64,000 nt of DNA, from the NCBI GenBank assembly GCA_964019055.1, contig OZ025221.1, positions 5,987,968-6,051,967 on the forward strand, in the 5' to 3' direction. The stretch is from Anthopleura xanthogrammica (lineage: Eukaryota > Cnidaria > Anthozoa > Actiniaria > Actiniidae). Shown here one piece after another: positions 1 through 29,000 of this stretch; position 1 is the stretch's first letter; every line of letters starts with the position of its first letter. Position numbers and translations under genes: made by a program. The notes under the pieces were generated by a model. The model saw only the letters and a program-made list of their open reading frames with translations, searched no databases and was not told where the DNA came from.

Positions 1-125
1 TATTGATCGACAATATACCTTTCAAAACGAAACAACTCAGTCTAAGGTCTCAGTCTAAACTTTCCACACTATATGTTCACAATAATTAGTTCAATATGTC
101 ACAAAGTGACGGGTCCATTACCTGG

Positions 126-289
126 TTATTATTATTATTATTATTATTTTATTTTAACCTCAGAAAAATTTGATACAATATGATTTTTCCCTGGTAAAAT
201 TACTAGTAAAAGACTTCAAACTGACATTTCAAAACCTAACCCAAACCTTTAACCTATTGTTATTGCTATTACTATTATTATCATCATCA

Positions 290-326
<37 letters not shown>

Positions 327-432
327 AATAAATACAAACGCAAGGTTGATTTCACAACGTTTCGATATCGTCCGATGTCATTTTCAAGTGATTTTTATTT
401 TAATTATAATCTCAAAAGCTAAACTCATCAGA

Positions 433-476
<44 letters not shown>

Positions 477-477
477 C
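126..477. repeat. ATT/TTA trinucleotide microsatellites
   Basis: Three runs of ATT-type triplets lie at about 126-150, 252-326 (with an ATC stretch) and 433-477. The reading frame through 346-564 is only the translation of these runs (poly-Ile) and is not a gene. Nothing else is recognisable in 1-650. Confidence 0.9.
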
Positions 478-712
478 ATAAGTTTTTCTCTTGCCTTCCG
501 GCAATGTTATTCAAACCGTATGAGTTTTGGTGATCAATACTACGGGAATCTTATGTTACCATAGTTTAGAAATGAAGCAAAAAAAATCTGCCATGACTCA
601 GCCCACAAACATTCACCTATTTTAATGCATTGTGTTCAGTCCTAAGGCTTCTCCAACTTGAAAAAAAAAATGATTTTGTCCTTAAATTTTTTTTATTTTT
701 TTAGAAACCAAG

Positions 713-1519
713 ATGAGTTTTCCTGAAATCATTCAAGCACTTGTATTGCTAGCCGTTTTTCTTCAATCGATTTGTCACTCTGTTGCTGTTGAGCTTTGTC
801 AAAAGAAATCTCAGTGGGGATTTGCTCTGGAACATTCCCAGTACACGTCATTCTTGACAAGAGATTATCCAGAGTGTCTCTTTTACTGCCTTCAAGATCA
901 AAGTCATTGTAAAAGCCTAACGTATGACCTGATGTCAAAAAACTGTAAGTTGAACTCCAAAACTCGCTGGTTCAATCCGTCACAGTACATGAAGAAATCG
1001 AATAACATTTATAAGGAAATGTTGAAAACCAAATACCAAACCACTAGTCAGGCAAGTTCTACCAGCTCTACTGCAAGCCAGGCAAGTGCTTCAGCCTCTC
1101 CTGCAAGCCAGGCAAGTTCCACTCCCTCTACTGCAAGCCAGGGAAGTTCCACCCCCTCTACTGCAAGCCAGGGAAGTTCCAACCCCTCTACTGCAAGCCA
1201 GGGAAGTTCCACTCCCTCTACTGCAAGCCAGGGAAGTTCCACCCCCTCTACTGCAAGCCAGGGAAGTTCCACCCCCTCTACTGCAAGCCAGGGAAGTTCC
1301 ACCCCCTCTACTGCAAGCCAGACAAGTGCTTTAGTCAGTACTACACCCAAAAATATTGACGTATATGCCTTTTGCCTTGGAAGAACAGAGGGTTATCATG
1401 ATCATCCATATGACTGTAAGAAGTACATAGCATGCTTTTATACAATACCTGGTTATACAATGGAACATGATTGTGCTAGTAAACCTTCCCATGTCAAGAG
1501 AGTATGTGGAAATTGTTGA
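713..1519 (+). CDS. Secreted PAN/apple-like, Ser-Thr repeat, chitin-binding (peritrophin-A-like) protein
   Basis: A 268-residue protein in one coding exon. The first ~25 residues form a signal peptide (hydrophobic core ALVLLAVFLQ). Residues ~28-105 look like a PAN/apple domain, with Cys pairs in the ECLFYCLQDQSHCKSLTYD context. Residues ~110-205 are near-identical 10-residue repeats of GSSTPSTASQ type, a probable O-glycosylated mucin-like stalk. The C-terminus has the Cys spacing of a peritrophin-A/CBM14 domain (FCLGRTEGYHDHPYDCKKY, then three further Cys). The domain names are family knowledge; chitin or glycan binding in an extracellular matrix or mucus is inferred. A T-rich tract ending in TTTTTTTAG at about 700 suggests a 5'UTR intron acceptor just before the ATG, so an upstream non-coding exon is likely. 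AATAAA follows at 1598. The repeat translates openly in other frames; those frames are shadows. Confidence 0.82.
   Translation: MSFPEIIQALVLLAVFLQSICHSVAVELCQKKSQWGFALEHSQYTSFLTRDYPECLFYCLQDQSHCKSLTYDLMSKNCKLNSKTRWFNPSQYMKKSNNIYKEMLKTKYQTTSQASSTSSTASQASASASPASQASSTPSTASQGSSTPSTASQGSSNPSTASQGSSTPSTASQGSSTPSTASQGSSTPSTASQGSSTPSTASQTSALVSTTPKNIDVYAFCLGRTEGYHDHPYDCKKYIACFYTIPGYTMEHDCASKPSHVKRVCGNC
1108..1320 (+). repeat. 30-bp coding minisatellite (GSSTPSTASQ units)
   Basis: About seven copies of a 30-bp unit (core GGAAGTTCCACCCCCTCTAC) lie in frame in the PAN/CBM14 gene and differ by single bases. Near-identity implies recent expansion and probable length polymorphism of the stalk. Confidence 0.9.
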
Positions 1520-1597
1520 AGTAGTACCACAGGCAGCCCAAACAATCCATTTTTACAGCAAAAGTATTCGACGAAATCATACTTATGTTTTTGTTGA

Positions 1598-1603
1598 AAT
1601 AAA
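1598..1603 (+). terminator. Candidate polyadenylation signal
   Basis: AATAAA 79 bases after the stop of the secreted PAN/CBM14 gene. Confidence 0.6.
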
Positions 1604-1979
1604 TTTGTACATAACTGGGCCCTGTGTTGCTGTTAAAGGTATTTGATGTCATTCTGGATAGGTACAGCTTGTCTTCGATATTATTTCGTTCCATACATTT
1701 ACGGTAAAGATGGATTGTTTGGACTGCCTGTGCTCTGTGCCGTAACATTGAAATGGCTTCCTATTGTTTTCCATTAATTCATCGGCAATCACAACGTGTT
1801 GTTACGGCTATAACACTGTTACAGTTCCTTATTGTAGTATCGTTTTTCCCCCAACTTATATGACATGAAAACCGCACTAATAATTATCAACTTATTCAAC
1901 TTGTTAACATGCACGCCGATTAGTATAGAATCTGACTTCCACGCTTAAAGCCTATAAAAACCTTCAACATTTATCGGTA

Positions 1980-2255
1980 CCCTGAAACAAACTCTTGATC
2001 TAAGTCAGGGCATGGCTAACTCACAGATAGAACCCTGAAACAACCTCTTGGCTGATCTAAGTCAGGGCACGGCTAACTCACAGATCGAACCCTGAAACAA
2101 CCTCTTGGCTGATCTAAGTCAGGGCACAGCTAACTCACAGATAGAACCCTGAAACAACCTCTTGGCTGATCTAAGTCAGGGTACGGCTAACTCAAAGATC
2201 TAACCCTGAAACAACCTCTAAGCTGATCAAAGTCAGGGCATGACTAACTCACAGA
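1980..2255. repeat. 57-bp tandem repeat, five copies
   Basis: Units begin CCCTGAAACAACCTCTTGGC at 1980, 2033, 2090, 2147 and 2204 (spacing 53, then 57). Diverged single pieces of the same unit occur near 20315-20365 (inverted), 40635-40680 (inverted) and 56018-56062, so it is also a dispersed family. Confidence 0.9.
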
Positions 2256-3602
2256 ATTACAATTAGAATTAGAATTTAGGGTGTTGTTTTGCAGAGGGAG
2301 GAAAACAGAATATTTAACTGCATGGATTGTATAAACAAACTAATTAATAACAATTTAGAGAAATTCCTGACTAAATGAAAAAGCAAAATCCATTTATGCA
2401 TAATATTATGATTGGTATTCATTATGAATGGTATTAATTCACTAAACTGTATAGCTGTCACAATCACTTGCGATAAAATACCGTGTCATAAATAAGTGAT
2501 TCACAACAAATGTGACTAAGAAAAGACAAGCTCCACAGATGTCGATATTTTTTGAACTTAGAATATGCCGGCAAGATCTAAATTTGATTTAATTTTTCGG
2601 GCGAAGCCCAGGAGGACACAAGGGGAGCCAGGTCCCATTCAGCGGTTTCTCCCCCCGTCCACTCTCACACACATCCTACATTGAATATCTATTACATACT
2701 ACGCTCGAATCACATGTTGATTTTTGAGGAGGGAGGAAACCGGAGTACCCGGAGAAAACCCTCATAGCAAAGGAGAGAACAGCATACCAAACAAACTCAA
2801 TTCACATATGGCGACCACAGGGCTCGAACCAGTGACCCGAACCTTTGAAACCACAGTGGTGAAAGACGGCGCGTTGGCAGCGTACGCCACCCATGTTACC
2901 CAAAAAGGCGGGAAAATGTACAAAACTTGTGTACGCGCGTCGATATGACTCTGATATAGAAAAAGGCGGGAAAATGTGCCAACCTCGTGCTTCTTGAAAA
3001 AGAAGATGGCACTACCTGTGGCTTATCTGGCCGAGCGTGAGTTTTAAAGACAAAATTTGATTTTCTGGTTTTGCGAAGAGCGAACCTCTCAGCCAGAGAT
3101 ACCCAAAAGCCACCACACTAACACTTGCTCTTGTGATTTACGGGCTTTAGTTGGCTGGAGAGTAAACACCCTGAGACATTTTGTGGCACAGACGGGGGAC
3201 TGGTTAGACTATTATAATATAGATTATTGATGACTGGGCTAAGTTTCACTTCTTTAGGCTCTTAGAGGCCCGCGGTAACCCAGTGTACAAGATCCCAGGT
3301 CTCTTTAAATTAATGAAATATCAATATTATTTTCATTTAGTCATTTAATGGCATTCAGCTTTAGCACATCCTACATTTTCATACTATTAGCAAACATCTC
3401 AAGTAAATGGCTCTTTTAAGTGTTTAATCATGACAAATAATGGTAGCTCTAGGTACCTTGAAAGCTAAAACATTCAGCGTCTAGGAATTTCGACATTTAG
3501 TTCCATAGACGGCTTTATCTTGAAGTATCTTCCACTAAACAAAGAAATAGTACTCAAGGAAACGTGCAAATGGTCTGAAAAAGACTCACATGCTCTGCAG
3601 TT
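2256..3602. other. Intergenic region
   Basis: It lies between the secreted PAN/CBM14 gene and the 3' end of the alpha-glucosidase gene. It holds the SINE-like element at 2605-2906. I see no convincing exon in the rest. Confidence 0.6.
2605..2906 (-). mobile_element. tRNA-derived SINE-like element (minus orientation)
   Basis: Read on the minus strand it begins with a TGGCGTACGC box-A-like stretch, then CTGGTTCGAGCCC (box B of a tRNA promoter, GGTTCGANNCC), then a unique tail with TTTTCTCCGGGTACTCCGG. Relatives lie at 8778-9010, 12593-12782, 40480-40680, 54010-54180 and probably 55425-55575. A GTGAATTGAGTTTG segment is shared with 54010-54180. Confidence 0.65.
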
Positions 3603-20540
<16,938 letters not shown>

Positions 20541-20589
20541 GTTAGCGGCTATGTGCGTCCAGGGTCGGTTGTCTCCAGACGGTATTTGT

Positions 20590-20599
20590 AAATATATAC
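20590..20599 (-). promoter_or_regulatory. Candidate TATA box of the alpha-glucosidase gene
   Basis: On the minus strand the sequence reads GGTATATATT about 50-60 bases before the start ATG at 20540. The position fits a TATA box with a short 5'UTR. No experimental start site can be inferred. Confidence 0.4.
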
Positions 20600-20632
20600 C
20601 ACTATCACTTGAATACGATAGCTAACCACTTA

Positions 20633-21699
20633 GGGACGGACCATAGATCGTTGATGGGGTCGCGTAAATGCCCTCCAAAAAATTCGAGCAAGCTTTTAAA
20701 CCTCCAAAAAATATCGCGCAACCGCTAAGCTTCTCAGTGCGAAAGGAAAAGAAGCAAGCACGGGTCAAGGGTAATGGCACAAACTTTAATACCATAAATA
20801 TGTTGCTAATGCCCCTCAAACTGAAAAGTGCATTTCCGAGATTCCTCAATTTTCAATTGTTTTCGGGAGGGCATGCCCCCAAACCCCCTAGGTTCTCTCG
20901 CCATTATTGGCGGTCTTTACCCCACTCCCAATCACAATTACGCTACACGATCCCTGATAATGCATTATTGTAAACATCAGAATAAATTAGATCCAACAGA
21001 ATTCGAACCCTAATAATCAGTTTTCAATCCTGAAATAGTAATAGCCTTTAATATCTCTTTCACTTAAACAGCCTCACTATTAGAGTGGTTTCAAGAAGCT
21101 TGTCACGAAGTCAATTGTAATATACCCTTTTTCGAATATGGCGTCTACGACGTCAAACGAGGAGAATGAGCATGTCCCGGATGTTATGAGTGATAATGAT
21201 TGTTAATAAACAATATTACGAGAAGACTTGTCATTTTTTTTTTGTAATTCGTATATTTCGGCCTTTCTCCAAAGGCCATCAACAGCAAAAAATGATTGTG
21301 TTTTGAAATCTGGGGCATTCCAGTTCCGGATGCTGCTAGAGGAAATTATTGGGTTTCAACATCCGGGACATTCTCAATCTCCTTGTTTGACGTCATAGAC
21401 ACCATGTTCGGAAAGGGTATGATGTTTTTTTACATGTTCAATTCCTGGAAATTTAAGACTTCTTGGTTGACCGATCAGTCATTTTTCCGTCTGTATGATT
21501 AATAATATTAATCATTCCTTACTAGTTAAAAAAATATCGTGCAAAGTACCAATGATGTTCAAAAAAAAAATGTGCAGGGGTTGAGGCAAAAAATAAATAT
21601 CGTGCAACTTAAATTCCTGCAACCCCCACCCCCCCCCCACCCAATCAAACCCTCCCCCCTCAACCCTCCCCCCCCATCAAATATGTAATGGTCCGTCCC
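20633..21699. mobile_element. Non-autonomous DNA transposon with GGGACGGACCAT terminal inverted repeats
   Basis: GGGACGGACCAT at 20633-20644 is exactly complemented by ATGGTCCGTCCC at 21688-21699. The left part contains CTCCAAAAAATTCGAGC-type sequence and the right a C-rich run (21627-21673). No transposase-like reading frame was found. Target-site duplication is unclear (flanks TTA and ATA). It fills about half of the divergent promoter region and ends ~35 bases from the candidate TATA box of the alpha-glucosidase. Confidence 0.65.
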
Positions 21700-21841
21700 A
21701 TAGGGCTCTTGAAAACGAACAGTCATGTCACACCAGCAATAGCAAGAGCACTTATATCTTTAAAAAGTCGTTTGCAAATAATAATAAAGACACTGCATAG
21801 TAAAGTCCAGTACACTAGAATGTAAGATACAATCTTATAAA

Positions 21842-21965
21842 ATAGATTGTTATATACCATATGCCAAAGTCCATTTTTCGCGTACTCTGATTGGGCGAGA
21901 GGGCATCACGTGAAAGTGAGCAAGCTTCGATGTTACCCTAGCAACGGCTGTCAGCGAGTTTTTCT
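21842..21965. repeat. Dispersed repeat, first copy
   Basis: TTGTTATATACC, AAAGTCCATTTTTCGCGTAC, TCTGATTGGGCGAG and ATCACGTGAA recur in the same order at about 32131-32245 inside a TRPA intron. It lies upstream of the TRPA start. Confidence 0.65.
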
Positions 21966-22816
21966 ATTTTTTTTTTCCCAAGCAAAATCTAGACTATTAA
22001 AATCAGTGCGCCCTGCGTTTCGAAACTTGGAAACATGTTGTTTACGGAGCTGAGTAGTTGTTGAAGAATAAAGCGATAGATTATATCAGTACGCGTGTTA
22101 CTTCACTATACTTATAATCTACTTTGCCAGAGGTGGTTACTTCTTGTACAGTCAAGTAAATTGTATTCTTTTAGGCAATCAGTCATGGTTTCGCCGACGG
22201 GAAATCTTTTGCTTTGTGCAGGTGGATTGTACTTTGTTTTATTTATTTTTTATTTATTGTTTGCCTTGTGGATAATGATTAGATTCTACAATCCTTTTCA
22301 CCAAGATATCAAGGGCATAAGGTGTCACGCGTGGCTGTTTTTCTGTACATATTCGAAAGGAAACATTTCTTTGACATCTTCGACTTTTTGATTTGGAAGC
22401 TAAAAATACATCGCTTGGGATTCCTGTGCAAAGAGTTTCACCATATTTAATTTTAAAATTAACTCGTACAACCTTCCGGTATAAATTGATGAGCTTGCAC
22501 ACAGTTGTCAAAAGAATCTGTGTCAACAAATTTCTCTCACAGACTCTCGGGTAGTCTTGTCATCCAATCACCTTTAATTTTCAACGGTTCAACGTCAATA
22601 TCTTATGATTACAATAATCAGAATGTTTACTGCTATTGTAAAACCCGGACACCTGGGATAGTTTAGAAATAGTTATAATTCATTAATATGTAATTCTAAA
22701 CTGACTACATATCGATAAATGAAATCATTCGTTGCAAACTCAACAAACAAGAGTTCTTCTGTGCGCGGCGCCTCGCGTCCTGTAAAATAGAAAGGGAATC
22801 ATTAAAGAACTTCGTC

Positions 22817-23059
22817 ATGACGTCAGGAGAAATATCGATGTTGGAAAATGATGCGTTTGTTTTGTCAGACTTGAATTTGTTCGAAGAAAGTAATGGCGAG
22901 AAAGAGAACTATTCGCCTTCAGGAAGCATGAAGATGCCACTATTGAAAATCAGAAACGGCCGAAAAAGAAATTTGATTTGTGACAGTTCGACAAATGAGC
23001 AGAAAAGTATCGCTGAATCGGTGGAGAAAAACCTTTGTCGACGAGTACGACTTGGTCAG
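22817..23059 (+). CDS. First coding exon of the TRPA-like gene
   Basis: It encodes 81 residues from the ATG ([14 protein letters not shown]) to CRRVRLGQ, followed by a strong donor CAG|GTAAGT in phase 0. The next recognisable exon starts in phase 0 at 29263 ([14 protein letters not shown], the first ankyrin helix pair). Joining them gives a total length matching TRPA1. Acidic/charged N-terminus before the ankyrin array, as in TRPA1. An extra exon inside the long intron cannot be excluded. Confidence 0.65.
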
Positions 23060-26000
23060 GTAAGTTGTTATTTTCTCTGTGTGTGTGCCACTTCGCTTCT
23101 GCCTTGTTGTCTATCAAAATGGAACGTATAGACCTTTAGTTTTTCCTTGTAATTCTTCTTCTTCTCTTACTGCCTTCCTTCCTTTTGCTCTTTTCCTTTC
23201 TTTGTCCTCTTTTTTCTTGTTAGTTTCGTTTTTCCGTTCTTTATTCTTTTTTTGTTTTGTTTTTGTCTCAAGTCATTTACTTCAAAGATTTATAAAAATC
23301 AAATTATTGACTTAATTTAGACTCACTTAAAAAAACCAGTAACCACGGCTACGAATTTAGTACGTTCATCTTTAGATGCATCTATATATATGAGATTATT
23401 TCTAAGTTATCTGATGCACCGTTCAGACACATACAAAAATGTTCTTTTAACGATAATGCAAGTAATTACTTCTTAGAAAACTGCTTCAAATAGATGTGAT
23501 GATAAAAACATGAAATGATTGAATTTAGTCTGTGGAACACGTTTGTCAAATGCGAGGAGAACTTATCAGTATCATTTTGTATATGTGATTACTTTAATCT
23601 TGAAAATTTAAGAAAAAGTCCCATAGCAATGAATTCACTTCCATTCAAAGCCAAGATATTCGATTATATTAGGGAATTGTTTGGGGAAATTCTGAAAATC
23701 CTGAAAAATTAAGGTAAAGTTCTTGTCCATGTTTGAGCAGACAAATAAAAATCAAATATGAAGTAATATTGTTTTCCTCAGTGTCCTTTCTGGAAATGCC
23801 TAAAGTTTTTTCCATTTTCATTTCGCTTCACCATAGCATTAACATTAACTTGATCCAGCGAAGATGAATCAATAAAATAATGCGAAAAAATAAGGTAACA
23901 TAACAGACTTAAGATCTTGAAATTTTTTTATCAATCCGAGTGAAATTTGAATAAAATTTTAATCATATTTACATGCTTTCTTTCGGACAAAGCATAGCTT
24001 TTTTTTTCGCACAAATAAAATCTATTCATTTAGTTTCAATTTCGACTTTATTTTAACACTTTCTCGATCATGACTCGCCTCTCAAAGTATTACATAAATA
24101 TGTAAAATTTCACTTCTCATAAACTTTCACAGTTGGATTCAATAACTGAATAAAAAACAATAGAAAACATCTCATTCTTATTCTTTTTAAGACGAGTTAA
24201 TATAAAGTATAAACAATGGAATGGAAAAAGAGAGAAATCTAGAATACGAAGTTCAATATCATTAATACAAGCTGCTTCGGTGATCTTCAGTTTATTCCTG
24301 TCTTTGAAGAACTCGGCTTACAAAAATCTCATTAATTTAATCATAAATCATTAATTAGGTCGTACGGTTCTTTTAAGTGAGAAGTGAGAAGTGATCTCCG
24401 TTTGTTCAATATTATAGTCTAGTTTTGAAGAGCAAAAATATTGCGGTTCTGTCATCTTTGTTTTTCCCCGCCATGTACTTTGTCTGCTTTGCTTTTTATT
24501 AAAACACCGGTAACCGAGGCTTTATTGGGCGACTCTTATTTTTGTCACCTTTAGGGGAATTCAAAAGGGCAAAAACAAACAAAAGACATACGGTATGTTA
24601 TATGCAGTTATATGCCTGTGACATTGGAAAAGCTAAGCGAGTTTAAGCTGCACCAGAACTGAGGTTTTTGAGCTGCTTTTGGAAGTGTTTAATTTGCTGA
24701 CTCATCAATTTGTTCATCAATTAACGTAACTTTGTAGATTATTATATATTCGTTCTCATCGGAAAAATTTCCTTCGATTTTGAAAAGGGAAATATCTGTT
24801 GTACTTCGTACAGACATCAATTAAAGCAACAGAAAACTGAACTGATCAAAAGACAACATCAACCAAAAATCACGCATCAACAACCACAACAAAAGCAACA
24901 GAATAATCAACAGATGAAAACATCATTTACAACTACAGCGTACAACGACAACAACAATAACAATATCAGCAGCATCATCATCATTATCATAAACAACAGC
25001 ACGTGTAGGCAGCAGTCAGACAATCAATATAACCATTAAAGCTACGATACTCAAAGACGAATCTAGGAATTTTAGAGCGGACGGGGAACCCAAACCTGTA
25101 CATGCATTGTCATTGTACATGCACGGCAAAACGGCAAAACTAAAATCTAGGGTAAAACAATCAAAAGAACTAAAATATTTTTTAAATGGTTATAAGGTTG
25201 AAGGAAAGGCATAGCCGTCTACATAAGTGACAAATGTTGTCCCTCGTCATCATAAATAAAGGTTATCAAACTAAAAAAGAAAACGAATGACGAAGTGAGA
25301 AATGGAAATTTATACCACTTTGGAATACTCAGTGACATATATATTCTAAGAACGACACTTAGAGCATTAGGAACAGGACCAAGCAGATATACCATGATAT
25401 CCTGCAGCACTTGGAAGTACTCGACGGAATTGCTCTACTTTTTTACGATAACATCTACAACATAAGTGTGTGAACTTCCTGTAAAGTCTTAACTAATGAA
25501 CCAACCCTTTCTTATAATCAGATAAACATTTTCTTCTCAGTGACGATCGAGCCTAGCTTTTTCATGCCAATCAGCTGAAAACAGGAAAGGAGTTGAACAT
25601 AACTGACGTCTCTTTTAATTCCTTGAGGCTTGATATCTTGGAGGAAAAAATAGTTCAAGCCAAAGATTAATAAAAAAATAAAGGCTGATAGTTATCAATC
25701 ATTTTGAATGACACTAATTCATCAGAGCTAAGCCGGCTGGAGACTTCACCAACTTCCATTGGTGAGCTATTAAAGAATCGGCTTAAATTATAATCAACTG
25801 CTTTTAAGATTTCTCGATAAGCCCTTTAACAAGCATTACCTACTAGGCAAGCTGTATCATTAAATTCTGGCTCAGAAATAGAAGAAGTAAAGAATAGTTT
25901 TAGTTGAAATTTTTCCTTGGAGAATAACGAAAAACATCAATTTCGTTATTCAACATGCAGTACTTGATTGACAGCACAGAAATTAGTTCCTATTTACTGA

Positions 26001-29000
26001 CGTTTTTCATGCTCTTAATGTTTTCCGATTGGGATTCTCATGTCAAGCGTTCATTGATAAATGAACACCCTGAGGCAGGTTTTTTCTGCTTCGAGATAAT
26101 TTCTTTCATTTCGATTTGTTTTTCTCGGGCAAGATTTATATAATATAACCATTTCATGTGGCTGAGCTCGAGAAATTCAGTATAAACTTTTATATTGTAG
26201 AATAGACTCTTAGTGAAGCCTTTAATCTGAAGTCTTGAAGTCGCTATTAAAGCAAGCATTATTCAAGCTATTTTCCTGATATCTCTGAAAGATTATCTAC
26301 AGTAGATTAACGCAATTTGTTGGTGTACAAAAATATCATATTAGTGTACAAAAATATTATAATTACATATATGATTGGAATTGTATTTGTATTTTCGTGC
26401 TTTTTAAAATCTTAAAAGATTTTCCTTGAATTAAGACTCTCTTAAACGCGATGGTGTTTGATGCACTCCATCGCATCCCCTTTACGAACCTAAACACATA
26501 AACCATCAAGAAACATCCAACATTTTTATTAGAAGCCTGGGCATGTCAGGGTGGACACAGCTAGTGTTTTTTTACCTCCTCAGTGGATATTTACGTCCTT
26601 CCAAATCAGTTAAGGTTAAAGGAGAAAATGGAAGTGAGGTTTACCAATTTACGTTCAGGCAGGTCTCACTACACTGTTGCGAAGGCAGCACATTTTCATC
26701 ATTTATTCCAACACCCTGAAAACCGGCCTGGAGAGTTGACCGGGTGGGGATATCACCCTTGAGCTCCAAGCAATTTGACCATAGAAAAAACATATTCACA
26801 TTGAAGATGAGGACGTGAATTTCAGCTATAAATCATCAAATCAGTATTCCAGAGAGTTCCAAATCTCACATTTCCCATTTTTAAGACGGATATTGGAAGC
26901 ATAATATCAATGATCAAGTCAAGTGCTGCTACTCCGTTTTACATTATTTGGATTGTCATTTCAAAGAAGACTGCTTAAGAATCTTTTTTCATCACATTCT
27001 ATTAGTTTTTCACTGAGATGTTTCGAGAATTCTTTCAAGGGCTTCTTCATATCTTGTCTTGGTGATTTGACATGTGAAATTGCTTACGTCATCGAGTTAT
27101 TTTTCAGTTCATTACAATTCCTCACGAACCATTTATATGTAATTATATTCAAATTATAAATTAATCTTTTAGAGTAATCAGTAAAATGCTGAGTCATTCA
27201 ACCAATAAGCAGGAGTAAAAAGCGATCTTAAGCAATAACAAGTTGTTACAGGGGCGGTAAGGGGTTTTCACGTGAAATCGTGAACGTTTTTTTTTAAATT
27301 TTGGTGATTTGTGATGAACATGTTCTAAACGTCGTGAATCGTGAATTTTTTTTTAATTTGAACGCTTGATAATTTCCACAAGCCGCGATCGTTCATTTTT
27401 AATTTTCATAAACCGTGCCGAATTCCCCGACTGACAAAGTTGCCGGTCAACTAACTTTTGCTAAAGCTGAACCATCATCATAGTCGAAAGCAAATCCTTT
27501 TACCCCCAATTTTGACTTGTAAAAACGGAGGTCATATATAAATTTCAAAGAAAATTCTGCATGTTTTAATTGTCGATTCTATAATTTTCAGTCAGTGTTG
27601 CCTTCGGGGGTCTTTCCTGTTTGATGGGCAAACATTATTATATTTTATTCCCTTCATCTCATGTATTCATTTCTCGTTCCCAAGTCCAACCACTACTTTG
27701 ATTGATACGAGACAGTACAAATAAACCCATCCAATGATTACCCATTCAAACAGGAAAGACCCCTCACAACTTCTGTCTAAATACTCCTTATTATCTTGCC
27801 AATAATTTAATTGCATTGCCAGCGCTTCTCTTCTGTTTGAACTACTCTGTAAACTTGTCATCTTTTATTCAGATTGCTTATATTCATATTATAAATATCT
27901 GTGACTGCTGACGGACTCTGTAAACAATAATCCATTGGAGTTTAGGATATTTACGTTAGATCTCATGAATGGATTTAATTCATGATATCACACAGCTGCA
28001 ATATTGGTTGAATGTAACAGAAGATTTTTTCATTCAATTTTTTATTTATGTCAACCTAAATGTCTCCAACTTCTTTTCTTGGAAATAATCACCACCTGTT
28101 TTTGTTGACCACGTTTTACTTTAATGTAATTCGGGTAGATCCTCTATGACGTCATCGCTGTTGTTAAAATTTTATCTTGATAGCATAAATAGGAGTTCTA
28201 GTGCAGGAATATGGTGCAGAATTGTTCAGTTTTTGGTTGCAAGCATGAAAATTGGCGCAACGATAGAACTGAGAGATCTACAACTGAGATTTCCCTCCCA
28301 CCCACCCTATTTTTAGCAGTATATCTTTAATGATTTAATGTAATATTCTCATCAGATGACAATGTATATAGTTAACTCAACTAGTGGATACAGTCAATCA
28401 ATGTTATCTTGCCGGGTACATGGACAATATGAACTCCGATAATACATTGAGAACATACTACTTGTATAGCTTCTAAGGATAGCTTTAAGTTTATTGAGAT
28501 CTTATTTGTGAAAATAAACCAAGGTTGGGGATTAGGTGCTCCCATACTGGTCACCCTTTTGTCCCATAGACTCATGGCTGCTATACTCCTGGGGTCTGTA
28601 CCCCTCTGCCTCTGTTGCCATGGGAACTATCGGGACTAACTTTAGGAGATTATCACCTCTTGGCGGCATAGGGGACACCCCTAGATTAAGAGAGGATCAT
28701 GACCTCTCTTTGCCAAACCACTGCATCCCAGGGGATTACCTTCCCTTGGAGGGGATCACCCCTAAGTCATGCTATTACTTATAATTATCCCCCCTAGATT
28801 GAGAGAGGATTATCACCTCTCTTTGCCAAACCACTGCATCCCAGGGGATTACCTTCCCTTGGAGGGGATCACCCCTCGGCGGCCTAGGGGATTATCCCCC
28901 CTAGATTGAGAGAGGATTATCACCTCTCTTTGTCATGCCACTACAGTCTAGGGAATTATCATCCCTAGAGAGAGGATCAACACTTGTTTTGGCCAAACTA

